Assembly: GCA_910586965.1 (NCBI GenBank) | Contig: CAJUMF010000018.1 | Span: forward strand, 10,492 to 74,491 | Direction of reading: 5' to 3' | Length of the DNA stretch: 64,000 nt | From: an uncultured Dorea sp. | GTDB lineage: Bacteria > Bacillota > Clostridia > Lachnospirales > Lachnospiraceae | In this document: positions 37,213-46,946 of the stretch, piece by piece | Numbering within the stretch: position 1 is the first letter of the stretch | Layout of the letters: each line of letters starts with the position of its first letter | Notes under the pieces: generated by a model | Told to the model about the DNA's origin: nothing | Databases searched by the model: none | Seen by the model: only the letters and a program-made list of their open reading frames with translations | Position numbers and translations under genes: made by a program

Positions 37213-37920
37213 TTACGGCCCGCCTTGCTCATAACATGCAAGAGCCTGCCTGATATATATAAGTTCCGTTCTCAGTTCGTCAAGGCGCTCTTTTGTCCTT
37301 CTGCTCCCGGAATGAACGTAAAGTTTTCGGATTATGGACTCTTTAAGCCCTTGCTCCCGCAATAAATATTCCTTCAATACCGGATGGCGCATTCTGAGAA
37401 GCTCTTTCCCATAGATGTATTCGTATTTCTCATAACATTCCACTTCTCCATGGAGCACCCTCATCATAGGATAATATTTACCATCCTCCTCGACCATATC
37501 TTCTTTTTCGATCATCAGCCCATGCTCCTGCAAATACTTCCTGACTTTCGAAATCTCTGACTGCGGCTGCAAAATACATACTTTTACAGAATCTACGATC
37601 TCTCTTCCCTCATCCAGAATCCGAATGATCAGTCCGCCTCCCATTCCGGCAGCTATTACAGTGTCCGCTTCACCCGCCTTTAATTTTTTGAGGCCATCTG
37701 AAAGTTTCGTCTCGATCCGATCAGAGAGCCCGCTTTCTGCAATATGCATTCTCGCACGCTCCAAAGGTCCCCTATTGATATCCATCGCAACAGCCTTTTT
37801 TACAATCCCCTGCTCCACAAGAAAGATCGGCATGTATCCATGGTCTGTCCCGACATCCGCAACACAACCGCCCTCCGGCACAAGAGCTGCGACCGCAGCA
37901 AGTCTTTTTGATAATTCCAT
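37213..37920 (-). CDS. trmK: tRNA (adenine-22-N1) methyltransferase
   Basis: 235 residues: Rossmann methyltransferase with VADVGTDHGYMP as the SAM-binding motif I near 20-31, AGMGGGLI for the catalytic loop, and a C-terminal coiled coil (RRTKERLDELRTEL). Methylates A22 of class II tRNAs such as tRNA-Leu and -Ser. Fourteen bases behind rpoD, as in many Firmicutes. Confidence 0.92.
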   Translation of the reverse strand: MELSKRLAAVAALVPEGGCVADVGTDHGYMPIFLVEQGIVKKAVAMDINRGPLERARMHIAESGLSDRIETKLSDGLKKLKAGEADTVIAAGMGGGLIIRILDEGREIVDSVKVCILQPQSEISKVRKYLQEHGLMIEKEDMVEEDGKYYPMMRVLHGEVECYEKYEYIYGKELLRMRHPVLKEYLLREQGLKESIIRKLYVHSGSRRTKERLDELRTELIYIRQALACYEQGGP

Positions 37921-37933
37921 AATTAATTCTTTC

Positions 37934-39046
37934 TTAATCCAGATAATCTCTCAATTTCCTGCTTCTGCTCGGGTGGCGGAGCTTTCTCAATGCCTTGGCC
38001 TCTATCTGACGAATACGTTCACGGGTAACGTCAAATTCCTTCCCCACCTCTTCCAGCGTCCGGGCACGCCCGTCATTCATGCCAAACCGAAGTCTCAATA
38101 CTTTTTGTTCCCTCTCAGTCAAAGTGTCAAGCACATCATCAAGCTGCTCTTTCAATAGCGTCTGTGCCGCTGCTTCTGCCGGCACCGGAACATTATCATC
38201 TTGGATAAAATCCCCAAGATGGCTGTCCTCTTCCTCACCGATCGGTGTCTCCAAAGAAACCGGCTCCTGCGAAATCTTCAGTATCTCACGGACTCTGTCC
38301 ACAGGCATGTCCAATTCAGCCGCAATCTCTTCCGGCGTAGGTTCGCGCCCTAACTCTTGTAAAAGCTGTCTGGACACACGGATTAATTTATTAATGGTTT
38401 CAACCATATGCACCGGGATACGGATTGTTCTTGCCTGATCTGCAATGGCTCTTGTAATCGCCTGTCTGATCCACCAAGTGGCATAAGTACTGAACTTGAA
38501 TCCCTTATGATAATCAAACTTTTCCACTGCCTTAATAAGTCCTAGATTCCCTTCCTGGATCAGATCAAGGAACAGCATCCCACGCCCTACATACCGCTTT
38601 GCAATACTGACAACGAGTCTTAAGTTTGCCTCGGCAAGACGTTTTTTGGCACTTTCATCCCCATCCGCCATACGCTTTGCCAGATCGACTTCTTCCTCCG
38701 CTGTCAAAAGCGGTACTTTTCCAATCTCCTTTAAGTACATCTTTACCGGATCATCTATGCTGACACCATCCGGCACAGACAAATCAATCTTTTCAAGATC
38801 CACATCGCTCTCTTCACTGATAACAATATCAACATCGTCCATGTCGTCACTGTCAGAGCCAATCCGAAGAACATCAATGTTCTGTGCTTCCAGGTATTCA
38901 TATACTTTTTCCATATGTTCAAGGTCCAGTTCCATATCAGCGAAAAAGTCATTGATCTCCTGAAGCTCCAGAATGCTTTTCTTCTTCTTTCCAAGCGCTA
39001 CCAGTTCTTTTAATTTTTCCTCAAATTTTGCCACATTCTCTTCCAT
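37934..39046 (-). CDS. rpoD: primary sigma factor RpoD (sigma-A)
   Basis: 370 residues. Region 1.1 at about 1-70; region 1.2 with DPVKMYLKEIG near 98; regions 2.1-2.4 with DLIQEGNLGLIKAVEKFDY and TYATWWIRQAITRA (the -10 contact); region 3; region 4 with LTEREQKVLRLRFGM and the helix-turn-helix VTRERIRQIEAKALRKLR (the -35 contact) and the usual C-terminal RKLRDYLD. Follows dnaG by 39 bases, the conserved dnaG-rpoD order. The promoters in this window match its expected TTGACA/TATAAT preference. Confidence 0.97.
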   Translation of the reverse strand: MEENVAKFEEKLKELVALGKKKKSILELQEINDFFADMELDLEHMEKVYEYLEAQNIDVLRIGSDSDDMDDVDIVISEESDVDLEKIDLSVPDGVSIDDPVKMYLKEIGKVPLLTAEEEVDLAKRMADGDESAKKRLAEANLRLVVSIAKRYVGRGMLFLDLIQEGNLGLIKAVEKFDYHKGFKFSTYATWWIRQAITRAIADQARTIRIPVHMVETINKLIRVSRQLLQELGREPTPEEIAAELDMPVDRVREILKISQEPVSLETPIGEEEDSHLGDFIQDDNVPVPAEAAAQTLLKEQLDDVLDTLTEREQKVLRLRFGMNDGRARTLEEVGKEFDVTRERIRQIEAKALRKLRHPSRSRKLRDYLD

Positions 39047-39085
39047 GTAGTATCCATCCTCTCATAGCTTGATTATATTTTATCC

Positions 39086-40861
39086 TTAATTAACGGAAAT
39101 ATGCAGTTTCCGCAGGTTCTGCAAATCACTTTTCGCTTTCATCAGCTTCTGCATTCCTTCAATATCTGCCGCATCCCAGTTCTTTCCTGCCTGTTCAATA
39201 CTGTGGTTCTTTACCCGGATAACGGTCTCCCTGAGTGCCTTTTCTCTCTCCTTTGGAGTGGACAGTTCCCGTATCTTTGTGTGAAACAGACCTGCAACCT
39301 CCCGATGTTCCTCTTCATCAGTAAAGTAATTCATAATCTTTGCCGGATTAACATCGTGTTTTTCATACTGTTCATACAGAAGTCCTGCAACTGTCCGGCA
39401 AATTCCTTCTGAGAAATCCTCCGGGACAATATATTTGCTAATCTGATTAAAAATCCCTTCATCCTCAATCAGCCATGTAAGTAGTATCTTTTGTGATTTC
39501 TGGATTCCATCTTCTTTTCCTTTATCTTTGCTGCGTCCGGACTTCGGTCTTGATGCAGGCTTCGCCATCCCTGTCTCCACCGCCATCTTGACAACCAGCT
39601 TTTTTAACTCTTCATAACCGGTATGATATTCCTTCGCAACTGCCTCAATGTAATTATTGCGCTCAATCTCTTCCGTAAACCCGGAAAGCCGCCTTGCCGT
39701 CTCTTTCATAAAATCAGTCTTGCCTTCCGGAGTATTCATGTCAAAATCCTTACGCAGTACTTCCAGGCTGTAAAGAAACCCGTTACGAGCTTTCCCGATC
39801 CTCTCCTCAAAAGCTTCTGCGCCCATATTTTTGATAAACTCATCCGGATCCTTATAAGGTTCCATACGGATAATTCTTGCCGTAATACCCACATCCCTAA
39901 GTATAGGAAGCGCCCGCAGGGCAGCCCTCGTACCCGCATCATCACTGTCATATGTAAGATACACTTCATTCACATATCGCTTGATCAAAGAAGCATGTCC
40001 GTTAGTCAGCGCAGTTCCAAGCGAGGCAACTGCGTTATCAAATCCTGCCTGGTGGAGGGAGATAACATCCATATACCCTTCGCAAAGCAAAAAATACGGC
40101 TTCTTTGATCTTCTCGCCCGGTTCAATCCATATAAATTCCGGCTTTTGTCAAATATATCTGTTTCCGGAGAGTTCAGATACTTAGGCTTTGCGTCACCCA
40201 GCACACGGCCTCCGAACCCTACTACTCGGTTATTTGTATCCATGATCGGAAACATCACGCGGTTCCAGAACTTATCATAAACACCTTGACGTTCATCATA
40301 ACTTATAAGGCCCGCTTTTACAAGCAGATCGTCTTTATATCCCTTCCCTTTTAAGTATTTATACAAGTCGTCACTGTATTTATTAGAATATCCGAGACCA
40401 AAAGCCCTCAACATATCATCGCTAAGCTGCCTGTCCTTCAGATATCTAAGACCTGCAGCACCCTGCGGCTGTCTGAGCTGTGCATAATAGTATTTTGCCG
40501 CCAGCTTATTGATCTCCAAAAGAGTGGCCTTAAGACCTGCCCGTTTTCTTGCTTCTTCGGAATATTCCGTCTCAGGAAGCGTCACCCCCGCCCTGTCGGC
40601 GAGTACTTTAAGCGCTTCCTGAAACGAATAATTCTCATATTCCATCAAAAATGTAAAGACATTGCCTCCGGCACCGCAGCCGAAACAATAATACATCTGT
40701 TTCTGCCTGCTCACCGAAAAAGAAGGTGATTTTTCATTATGAAACGGACACAGTCCAAAATAAGAACTTCCTTTTTTCTGAAGTCTCACATAACCAGAAA
40801 TCACATCGACAATATCATTTTTAACTCTTACTTCTTCAATTATCTCATCCGAATAATACAT
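39086..40861 (-). CDS. dnaG: DNA primase
   Basis: 591 residues. N-terminal CHC2 zinc finger (CPFHNEKSPSF, then YYCFGCGAGG near 61), catalytic core, TOPRIM with CEGYMDVISLHQAG near 260 and TYDSDDAGTRA, and a C-terminal helicase-binding domain that begins after a low-complexity basic linker (RPKSGRSKDKGKED near 440). Makes RNA primers for replication. Between dgt and rpoD. Confidence 0.96.
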   Translation of the reverse strand: MYYSDEIIEEVRVKNDIVDVISGYVRLQKKGSSYFGLCPFHNEKSPSFSVSRQKQMYYCFGCGAGGNVFTFLMEYENYSFQEALKVLADRAGVTLPETEYSEEARKRAGLKATLLEINKLAAKYYYAQLRQPQGAAGLRYLKDRQLSDDMLRAFGLGYSNKYSDDLYKYLKGKGYKDDLLVKAGLISYDERQGVYDKFWNRVMFPIMDTNNRVVGFGGRVLGDAKPKYLNSPETDIFDKSRNLYGLNRARRSKKPYFLLCEGYMDVISLHQAGFDNAVASLGTALTNGHASLIKRYVNEVYLTYDSDDAGTRAALRALPILRDVGITARIIRMEPYKDPDEFIKNMGAEAFEERIGKARNGFLYSLEVLRKDFDMNTPEGKTDFMKETARRLSGFTEEIERNNYIEAVAKEYHTGYEELKKLVVKMAVETGMAKPASRPKSGRSKDKGKEDGIQKSQKILLTWLIEDEGIFNQISKYIVPEDFSEGICRTVAGLLYEQYEKHDVNPAKIMNYFTDEEEHREVAGLFHTKIRELSTPKEREKALRETVIRVKNHSIEQAGKNWDAADIEGMQKLMKAKSDLQNLRKLHISVN

Positions 40862-40934
40862 ACGCGAACACCTTTATGATCTGTCTCAAAATAGCCCTCA
40901 TATATAATATTCGACAAAAGTATTTGATTTCCTT

Positions 40935-41942
40935 TTAAATTTTCCAAGATTTTGGAACAAAATAATCTTCAAATTTTTTTACTGCATATGTATCTGTCAT
41001 TCCCGCTATATAATCACATACCATCTGCTCTTTATTTACCCCGGACTCTCCTTGCATATTCTGGTATTCCTTTGGAATCTCATCCAGATTTTCCATATAG
41101 AACCGATATAAATCTTTTATCATATGAATTGCTTTTTTTTCTTCTCTCTTTGCAATCGGATTCAGATAGACACGTTCGAACATGAAGTCTCTCAGTTCCT
41201 TCATAGCCCCTTCTACTTCATCTGACATGGAAATCTCAGATTGATCCATACTGTTTGTAACAACATCATGAATCAGCGTATTCAGCCGCTTTCTTGTTGT
41301 ATCTCCCAGAATCCGGTGGAATCTTTCAGGTATATCCCTCTCTTTAAGAATCCCTCCGCGGATCGCATCATCAATGTCATGATTTAAGTAGGCAATTTTG
41401 TCAGAAAGCCGCACAATCTGTCCTTCCAACGTCCGCGGGCTGCCGCTCGACTTGTGGTTCAGGATGCCGTCTACCACCTCCCACGTAAGATTCAAACCCT
41501 TGCCTCCCTTTTCCAGCCGTTCCACAATGCGCACACTTTGTATATTGTGACAAAATCCAAATGGGTTAACCTCGTCAAGTGCCCGTTCTCCCGCATGGCC
41601 AAAAGGAGTATGCCCCAAGTCATGCCCCAGCGCTATCGCCTCTGTCAAATCCTCATTAAGGCGCAATGCCTTTGCAATTGTTCTTGCATTCTGGGACACC
41701 TCCAGCGTATGGGTCAGCCTTGTGCGGTAATGATCTCCGTTAGGCAGTAAAAATACCTGCGTCTTTTGTTTCAACCGCCGAAATGCTTTACAATGCAAAA
41801 TCCTGTCACGGTCTCTCTGAAAAACAGGACGGATATCACATTGAGGCTCCTCTGCCTTTCTTCCTTTCGAATTCTTACTGAGTGCCGCATAGGAACTTAA
41901 ATATTCCATTTCACGGCACTCTAATTGCTCCCTGATCGTCAT
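40935..41942 (-). CDS. dgt: deoxyguanosinetriphosphate triphosphohydrolase-like protein (dGTPase)
   Basis: 335-residue HD-domain hydrolase that removes triphosphate from dNTPs. Metal site: RLTHTLEV histidine, then GHDLGHTPFGHAGE, and later LSDKIAYLNHDIDD. Shorter than enterobacterial Dgt, as is usual in Firmicutes. Four bases behind the polyphosphate:AMP phosphotransferase and 73 before dnaG, giving the common dgt-dnaG-rpoD order. Confidence 0.92.
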   Translation of the reverse strand: MTIREQLECREMEYLSSYAALSKNSKGRKAEEPQCDIRPVFQRDRDRILHCKAFRRLKQKTQVFLLPNGDHYRTRLTHTLEVSQNARTIAKALRLNEDLTEAIALGHDLGHTPFGHAGERALDEVNPFGFCHNIQSVRIVERLEKGGKGLNLTWEVVDGILNHKSSGSPRTLEGQIVRLSDKIAYLNHDIDDAIRGGILKERDIPERFHRILGDTTRKRLNTLIHDVVTNSMDQSEISMSDEVEGAMKELRDFMFERVYLNPIAKREEKKAIHMIKDLYRFYMENLDEIPKEYQNMQGESGVNKEQMVCDYIAGMTDTYAVKKFEDYFVPKSWKI

Positions 41943-41946
41943 CCTA

Positions 41947-43473
41947 TCAATCCTTTAACCGCTCCTCAATCGCATTCACTACTGTTTCCAATACCTTGAT
42001 TCTTGCATAGTATTTGTTATTTCCTTCCACCACGATCCATGGCGCATAAGGAGTCGAAGTGCGGATGAGCATCTCATTTACTGCTTCTTCATATTGCTCC
42101 CATTTCTCCCTGTTCCGCCAGTCCTCATCGGTAATCTTCCACTGCTTTTCAGGGTTCTCCTGCCTTGCCTTAAATCTCCGCTCCTGTTCATCTTTATCTA
42201 TCTGCATCCAGAATTTCAGCACGATTGCGCCCGCATCTGAAAGATCGCGCTCCATACTATTGATCTCCTTATAGGCTCTCTGCCATTCCTGTCTCATACA
42301 GAACCCTTCAATCCGCTCGACCATAACACGTCCGTACCATGTCCGGTCAAAAATTGTCACATGGCCCGCCTTCGGCATATCCACCCAGAATCTCCACAAA
42401 TAATGGTGCTGTCTCTCAATATCGTTAGGAGATGCCGTGGGATGGACAACATATCCTCTCGGGTCCATTTTCTCTGTAAGACGTTTTATTGCACCGCCCT
42501 TTCCGCCGGCATCCCATCCTTCAAATCCAAGTACCACCGGTATCCTCCTCCGGTAAAGCTCTCCATGAAGCTTTTCTATCTTCTTCTGAAGCTCATCCAG
42601 ACGCTGCTTATATTCTTCCTTCGTATAAGACAGGCTGAGATCCGCCCTCGAAAGAATAGATTCCCCCATCTTCTTATCACTCTCCGGCGTCTCATGCTCT
42701 GCCGCAATGGGCGTTTCTGCCATTCTTGCCGCCGCTTCCTGTACTGCCTTCTTTTTCTCCCTGACATCCTTTACCTTCTCGGCAAGTATCTTTGCAACGA
42801 TGGAATATATCTTTGCCGTTGCAAATCGTTTATCTACAGCCTCCACAATATTCCATGGCGCATATTCTGTATCTGTCTTAAGGAGCATCTCTTCGTTGAT
42901 CGCCTGATACTTTTCAAACTTCTTGTTTCTTTTTTTATCGTCCTCGCCGACACGCCATGCCGTTTCTCTGGAAGCAAGGAGCTTTTTAAAACGCTTCTTT
43001 TGTTCTTTTTTATCAATTGTCAAAAATATCTTAATAAGCACCATGCCGTCTGATGTCAATTGCTCCTCAAATGCACAGATTGAATCATACGCCTTCGCAA
43101 GCTCATTCTTCTTTGTCTTCTTATCAAAACGATCGATCAAAACCTTCCGATACCAACTGCTGTCATAGATAGCAATACGGCCTTTCGCCGGCATCTTTGT
43201 CCAGAATCTCCAGAGAAACGGATGCATCCGCTCTTCTTTCGTCTCTGTTTTTACAGCATGCACTTCAAATCCCCTGGGGTCCAGCGCTTTGATAAGCTCA
43301 CTGATCTGCACACCTTTACCTGCTGCATCATACCCTTCAAATGCGATCATGATCGGAATACCAAGATCTTTGCATTCTCTCTGAAGCTTTCCAATCTCCG
43401 GTGTCAGCTTAAGCATCTTTTCTTTGTACTCATCTTTCTCAAGCTTCTTTGTCAAATCCAGTTTCTCCAACAT
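41947..43473 (-). CDS. polyphosphate:AMP phosphotransferase (tandem PPK2)
   Basis: 508 residues formed by two PPK2 domains, each with its own P-loop: EGYDAAGKG at 46-54 and EGWDAGGKG near 320, and two YRKVLIDRF / YGRVMVERI type lid segments. Two-domain PPK2 (class II, Pap) uses polyphosphate to turn AMP into ADP. Both P-loops are intact here, although in characterised enzymes one half can be non-catalytic. AGGAGGG before the ATG and a TATAAT about 30 bases upstream of that. First gene of the dgt-dnaG-rpoD run. Confidence 0.92.
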   Translation of the reverse strand: MLEKLDLTKKLEKDEYKEKMLKLTPEIGKLQRECKDLGIPIMIAFEGYDAAGKGVQISELIKALDPRGFEVHAVKTETKEERMHPFLWRFWTKMPAKGRIAIYDSSWYRKVLIDRFDKKTKKNELAKAYDSICAFEEQLTSDGMVLIKIFLTIDKKEQKKRFKKLLASRETAWRVGEDDKKRNKKFEKYQAINEEMLLKTDTEYAPWNIVEAVDKRFATAKIYSIVAKILAEKVKDVREKKKAVQEAAARMAETPIAAEHETPESDKKMGESILSRADLSLSYTKEEYKQRLDELQKKIEKLHGELYRRRIPVVLGFEGWDAGGKGGAIKRLTEKMDPRGYVVHPTASPNDIERQHHYLWRFWVDMPKAGHVTIFDRTWYGRVMVERIEGFCMRQEWQRAYKEINSMERDLSDAGAIVLKFWMQIDKDEQERRFKARQENPEKQWKITDEDWRNREKWEQYEEAVNEMLIRTSTPYAPWIVVEGNNKYYARIKVLETVVNAIEERLKD

Positions 43474-43605
43474 CCTTTTCCCTCCTGCCGTTTTTGCATT
43501 TATTATACACCAAATTGCCTGTATTTACATATTTTTTTGAAAATATACTGGCGTTTTTGTCAACTTGTGTTAAGATTGAGTTAGTTTTGTTATGGGGGTA
43601 GATTT

Positions 43606-44973
43606 ATGTCATCAGATGTTATGGATAAAAATGAAATTACAGAAGGAATTATATGGAAACAACTCCTCATCTTTTTCTTCCCTATTGTCGTAGGGACTTT
43701 GTTTCAACAGTTATATAATACCGTTGATGCAGTGATCGTAGGACGCTTTGTGGGAAAAGCAGCGCTTGCCAGTGTAGGCGGCTCCGCCGCAGTACTGACT
43801 TATCAGGTAGTTATGTTTTTTACCAGTCTTGCAAACGGCGCAGCAGTTATCATTTCCCAATTTTACGGGGCAAAGAATACCGGCCGGCTCCACACAGCCC
43901 TTCACACGGCTGCCGCTTTCTCGGTTATTGCGAGTATCCTCATCTCTATTGCCGGGTACATAGCTACACCTGTCCTTTTAGCGATTATGAAAACTCCATC
44001 AGATATCATGTCTGATTCCATTGCTTACCTGCGGATTTATTTTCTCGGTATTATTGCCACGCTCATTTATAATATGGGTTCCGGGATCATGCGGGCTGTC
44101 GGTGATTCGAAACGTCCGCTCTACTATCTGATCGTGTGTTGTATCTTAAATATTATACTGGATATTGTCCTGGTTGTCTTTTTTAAACTTGGAATTGCAG
44201 GTGCCGCCATTGCTACCATTATCTCACAGGCAGTAAGCGCCATCTTAGTGATCCGTGCACTTATGACTTCCTATGACATGATTCGGCTGAGTCCGAAAGA
44301 TATCCGAATTGATCTCCCGCTTTTGATATCAGAACTGCGCATTGGACTTCCAGGCGGCATCCAGTCCTGTATGTACGGACTCACCAACATCATCATCCAG
44401 ACTTCCATCAATCAGTTTGGAACAGATACCGCCGCTGCATGGGCTGCTTTCGGTAAAGTTGATTTGATCTTCTGGGCTGTAAGCGGTGCTTTCGGCATCT
44501 CTATCACTACCTTTTCCGGTCAAAACTACGGTGCCGGTAAGCTTGAGAGAGTATATAAGAGCATCCGGGTCTGTCTCGCCATGTCCCTGACCCTATGCGG
44601 CTCCATCCTGGTCGGACTTTTAGTCCTGGCCCACCCGCTGCTCTCTCTCTTTACTTCCGACGAGACAGTCATTGATATCGGCACTTACATGATGATCAAT
44701 ATTGTACCGAGCTATGCCATCTTTATCTTTGTGGAAATCTTTACAGGAGCGCTTCGGGGAATCGGAGATGTTATGATCCCTACCCTTATCACTCTCGGAG
44801 GCGTATGCTTGGTAAGGCTTCCCTGGATATTAATCGTAACTCCTATCCATAAGGAACTTTTTACTATACTAGTAAGCTACCCCATTGCGTGGGCAGCTAC
44901 CGCACTGCTGCTGATTCCTTACTATTTCTACAGAAAGAAACAGCTCAACAGACGTTGGAATCTATCTCAATAA
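43606..44973 (+). CDS. MATE-family efflux transporter
   Basis: 455 residues, twelve hydrophobic helices in two six-helix halves, with the family features GTLFQQLYNTVDAVIVGRFVG near the N-terminus and the equivalent repeat (GGIQSCMYGLTNIIIQ) in the second half. Exports cationic drugs or metabolites using a Na or H gradient; substrate unknown. GGGGG 7 bases before the ATG. Divergent from the PPK2 gene. Its last 29 bases overlap the end of the convergent YolD-like gene. Confidence 0.9.
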   Translation: MSSDVMDKNEITEGIIWKQLLIFFFPIVVGTLFQQLYNTVDAVIVGRFVGKAALASVGGSAAVLTYQVVMFFTSLANGAAVIISQFYGAKNTGRLHTALHTAAAFSVIASILISIAGYIATPVLLAIMKTPSDIMSDSIAYLRIYFLGIIATLIYNMGSGIMRAVGDSKRPLYYLIVCCILNIILDIVLVVFFKLGIAGAAIATIISQAVSAILVIRALMTSYDMIRLSPKDIRIDLPLLISELRIGLPGGIQSCMYGLTNIIIQTSINQFGTDTAAAWAAFGKVDLIFWAVSGAFGISITTFSGQNYGAGKLERVYKSIRVCLAMSLTLCGSILVGLLVLAHPLLSLFTSDETVIDIGTYMMINIVPSYAIFIFVEIFTGALRGIGDVMIPTLITLGGVCLVRLPWILIVTPIHKELFTILVSYPIAWAATALLLIPYYFYRKKQLNRRWNLSQ

Positions 44974-45376
44974 TCTCATCGATAGGTATCTGCGTCCTGT
45001 CTGCCAAGACTATGACTCGCCGATATACATCTATCCTTTTCAGGTTGCCGGATACAGTCACATAAGCGCCTCCCCGCTTTTTTGTGTCCGGCACAAAATA
45101 CGTCACAGAGACATCCGGCTCCTCATCACATCGTTTCTTAAGACTTCGCAATTTCTCATCTAAAACTACCTTACAGCTCTCATCAAGCTCTATCCTGCTT
45201 TCTGTCAGACGCGAAGTCTCTTTCACTGCCTCCCCGTGGCTGGTCAAAGCCGCAAAAGGTGCGAATTGCGCCGCCCGGTCCGCAATCGGCATCCTTGAGT
45301 GTGTCTTTGACACATGATGGGAAAGATGTATGATATCATCATATTTGTGTCTGTCATCATAATTAAACTTTAACAT
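44945..45376 (-). CDS. YolD-like protein, partner of the Y-family polymerase
   Basis: 143 residues from the ATG at 45376, 14 bases behind the polymerase stop with AGGGGTG upstream; the frame running further upstream lies inside the polymerase gene. Contains the YolD signature around MPIADRAAQFAPFAAL and a C-terminal beta-rich part (RRVIVLADRTQIPIDEI). YolD-like proteins are regularly encoded beside UmuC-type genes in Firmicutes and are presumed UmuD-like accessory factors, though without the protease site. Overlaps the MATE gene tail to tail. Confidence 0.82.
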   Translation of the reverse strand: MLKFNYDDRHKYDDIIHLSHHVSKTHSRMPIADRAAQFAPFAALTSHGEAVKETSRLTESRIELDESCKVVLDEKLRSLKKRCDEEPDVSVTYFVPDTKKRGGAYVTVSGNLKRIDVYRRVIVLADRTQIPIDEIIEIDSNVC

Positions 45377-45389
45377 CCTGCACCCCTTC

Positions 45390-46916
45390 TTACGCCTTGT
45401 GTCCGCCAATCTGCTTATTCCGGTCAACGGCTGTGGCACCCTCCATCAGATTTGTCCCCTTTAGAACAGCATTTTTTCCATATCTTTTTTTAATATTCAG
45501 CATAGCCTCCTGAAGCCTTCTCTCCCTTTCACGGTTCTCCTTTTGAGCTTCCTGTTCTTTTTTCAAAGCTTCATAATCCGTAAATAAGTCAAGCTGCTCA
45601 AAACTTTGTTCTTTCCTGGCCGTCGCTTCTTCTATCACATGATTTGCACTAAGGGATATCCTTCGGATCAGGAGCTTTCTATTGATGATCCTGTCATACA
45701 ATTCCAGAACTGCATCCACGATCAATTGTCCGGAAGATGTCTGTCCTTTGAGATTTTCTGTCCCGTGAGCATGTTTGGGGATTTTCCGACCGTAACGGTC
45801 CGTAGTGATCTCTCCCCTATAATCCCCCGTTCCTGCAGCAGATAAGTTTTCCATATCATACCCCACTGTCAGAACAATCTGGTCCGTGACCAATCGTTTA
45901 TCTACCAAATCTAAAGCGAGCATCTCCGCCATTTCCCTGACAACAATTCTTGCCTTGTCAGATGTATAAGGTTGATGCAGCACCTGACCAGACACAATAC
46001 TGTTATTCTGCGGACGGTACGCTTTTATATCCGCCATCGTACAAGGCTCAAAGCCCCAGGCATGGTCGATCAAAAGCTCTGCATTTATTCCGAATAACCG
46101 ATAGAGCAAATCTTCATTATAATATTCATCTGCTCTTCCCACAGAACATTTTGCCACATCCCCCATAGTGAATATTCCCTGCTCTGCCAGTTTTTTTGCA
46201 TACCCTTTCCCCACACGCCAAAAATCTGTAATCGGCCGGTGCGACCACAAAATCCGCCGATAACTTTTTTCATTGAGTGATGCGATACGCACGCCGTCTT
46301 TATCCGGCGGAATATGCTTTGCCACAATATCCATGGCAACCTTGCACAAGTAGAGATTCGTCCCGATGCCTGCTGTAGCTGTAATTCCTGTGGAAGAATG
46401 AATATCCCGCATGATCTTCCCCGCCAGTTCACGAGGTGACATCTGATACGTATTCAGATAATCCGTGACATCCATCATAATCTCATCAATAGAATACACA
46501 TGACAATCTTCCGGTGCCACATATTTGAGATATATCTCATAAATCTTCGTACTATATTCGATATAATGTGCCATCCTCGGCGGTGCAACGATATAGCCGA
46601 CCGCCTTCTCAGGTGAATTCTTAAGCTCATTGTCATCCCAGGAAGTCTCTTTAAGGTTTCTTCCCGGCGCAAGCTCCTGCCGCTTTGCATTTACTTCCTT
46701 CACCTTCTGTACCACCTCAAACAACCTTGCCCTCCCTGAAATTCCATAGGCTTTTAAAGACGGAGATACTGCCAGGCAGATTGTCTTCTCAGTACGGCTA
46801 AGATCGGCAACTACAAGATTCGTAGTCATAGGGTCAAGCCCTCTCTCTACACATTCCACAGACGCGTAAAATGATTTTAGATCAATCGCTATATATTTAC
46901 GACTTTCTTCAGCCAT
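45390..46916 (-). CDS. Y-family DNA polymerase (UmuC/UvrX-like)
   Basis: 508 residues. Catalytic acids in IDLKSFYASVEC near 13 and YSIDEIMMDVTD near 140, helix-hairpin-helix thumb (KKLAEQGIFTMGDVAKC) and a little-finger domain, followed by a charged helical tail with KEQEAQKENRERERR. Error-prone lesion bypass synthesis. The YSIDEIMMD motif and the YolD neighbour place it with UvrX/UmuC rather than DinB. ATG at 46916 chosen since GGGGAAG lies 8 bases upstream. I see no clear LexA box in the 30-base gap; transcription may come from the MATE gene upstream. Confidence 0.9.
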   Translation of the reverse strand: MAEESRKYIAIDLKSFYASVECVERGLDPMTTNLVVADLSRTEKTICLAVSPSLKAYGISGRARLFEVVQKVKEVNAKRQELAPGRNLKETSWDDNELKNSPEKAVGYIVAPPRMAHYIEYSTKIYEIYLKYVAPEDCHVYSIDEIMMDVTDYLNTYQMSPRELAGKIMRDIHSSTGITATAGIGTNLYLCKVAMDIVAKHIPPDKDGVRIASLNEKSYRRILWSHRPITDFWRVGKGYAKKLAEQGIFTMGDVAKCSVGRADEYYNEDLLYRLFGINAELLIDHAWGFEPCTMADIKAYRPQNNSIVSGQVLHQPYTSDKARIVVREMAEMLALDLVDKRLVTDQIVLTVGYDMENLSAAGTGDYRGEITTDRYGRKIPKHAHGTENLKGQTSSGQLIVDAVLELYDRIINRKLLIRRISLSANHVIEEATARKEQSFEQLDLFTDYEALKKEQEAQKENRERERRLQEAMLNIKKRYGKNAVLKGTNLMEGATAVDRNKQIGGHKA

Positions 46917-46946
46917 AACAGTCACTTCCCCAATAAAATCTTTTCT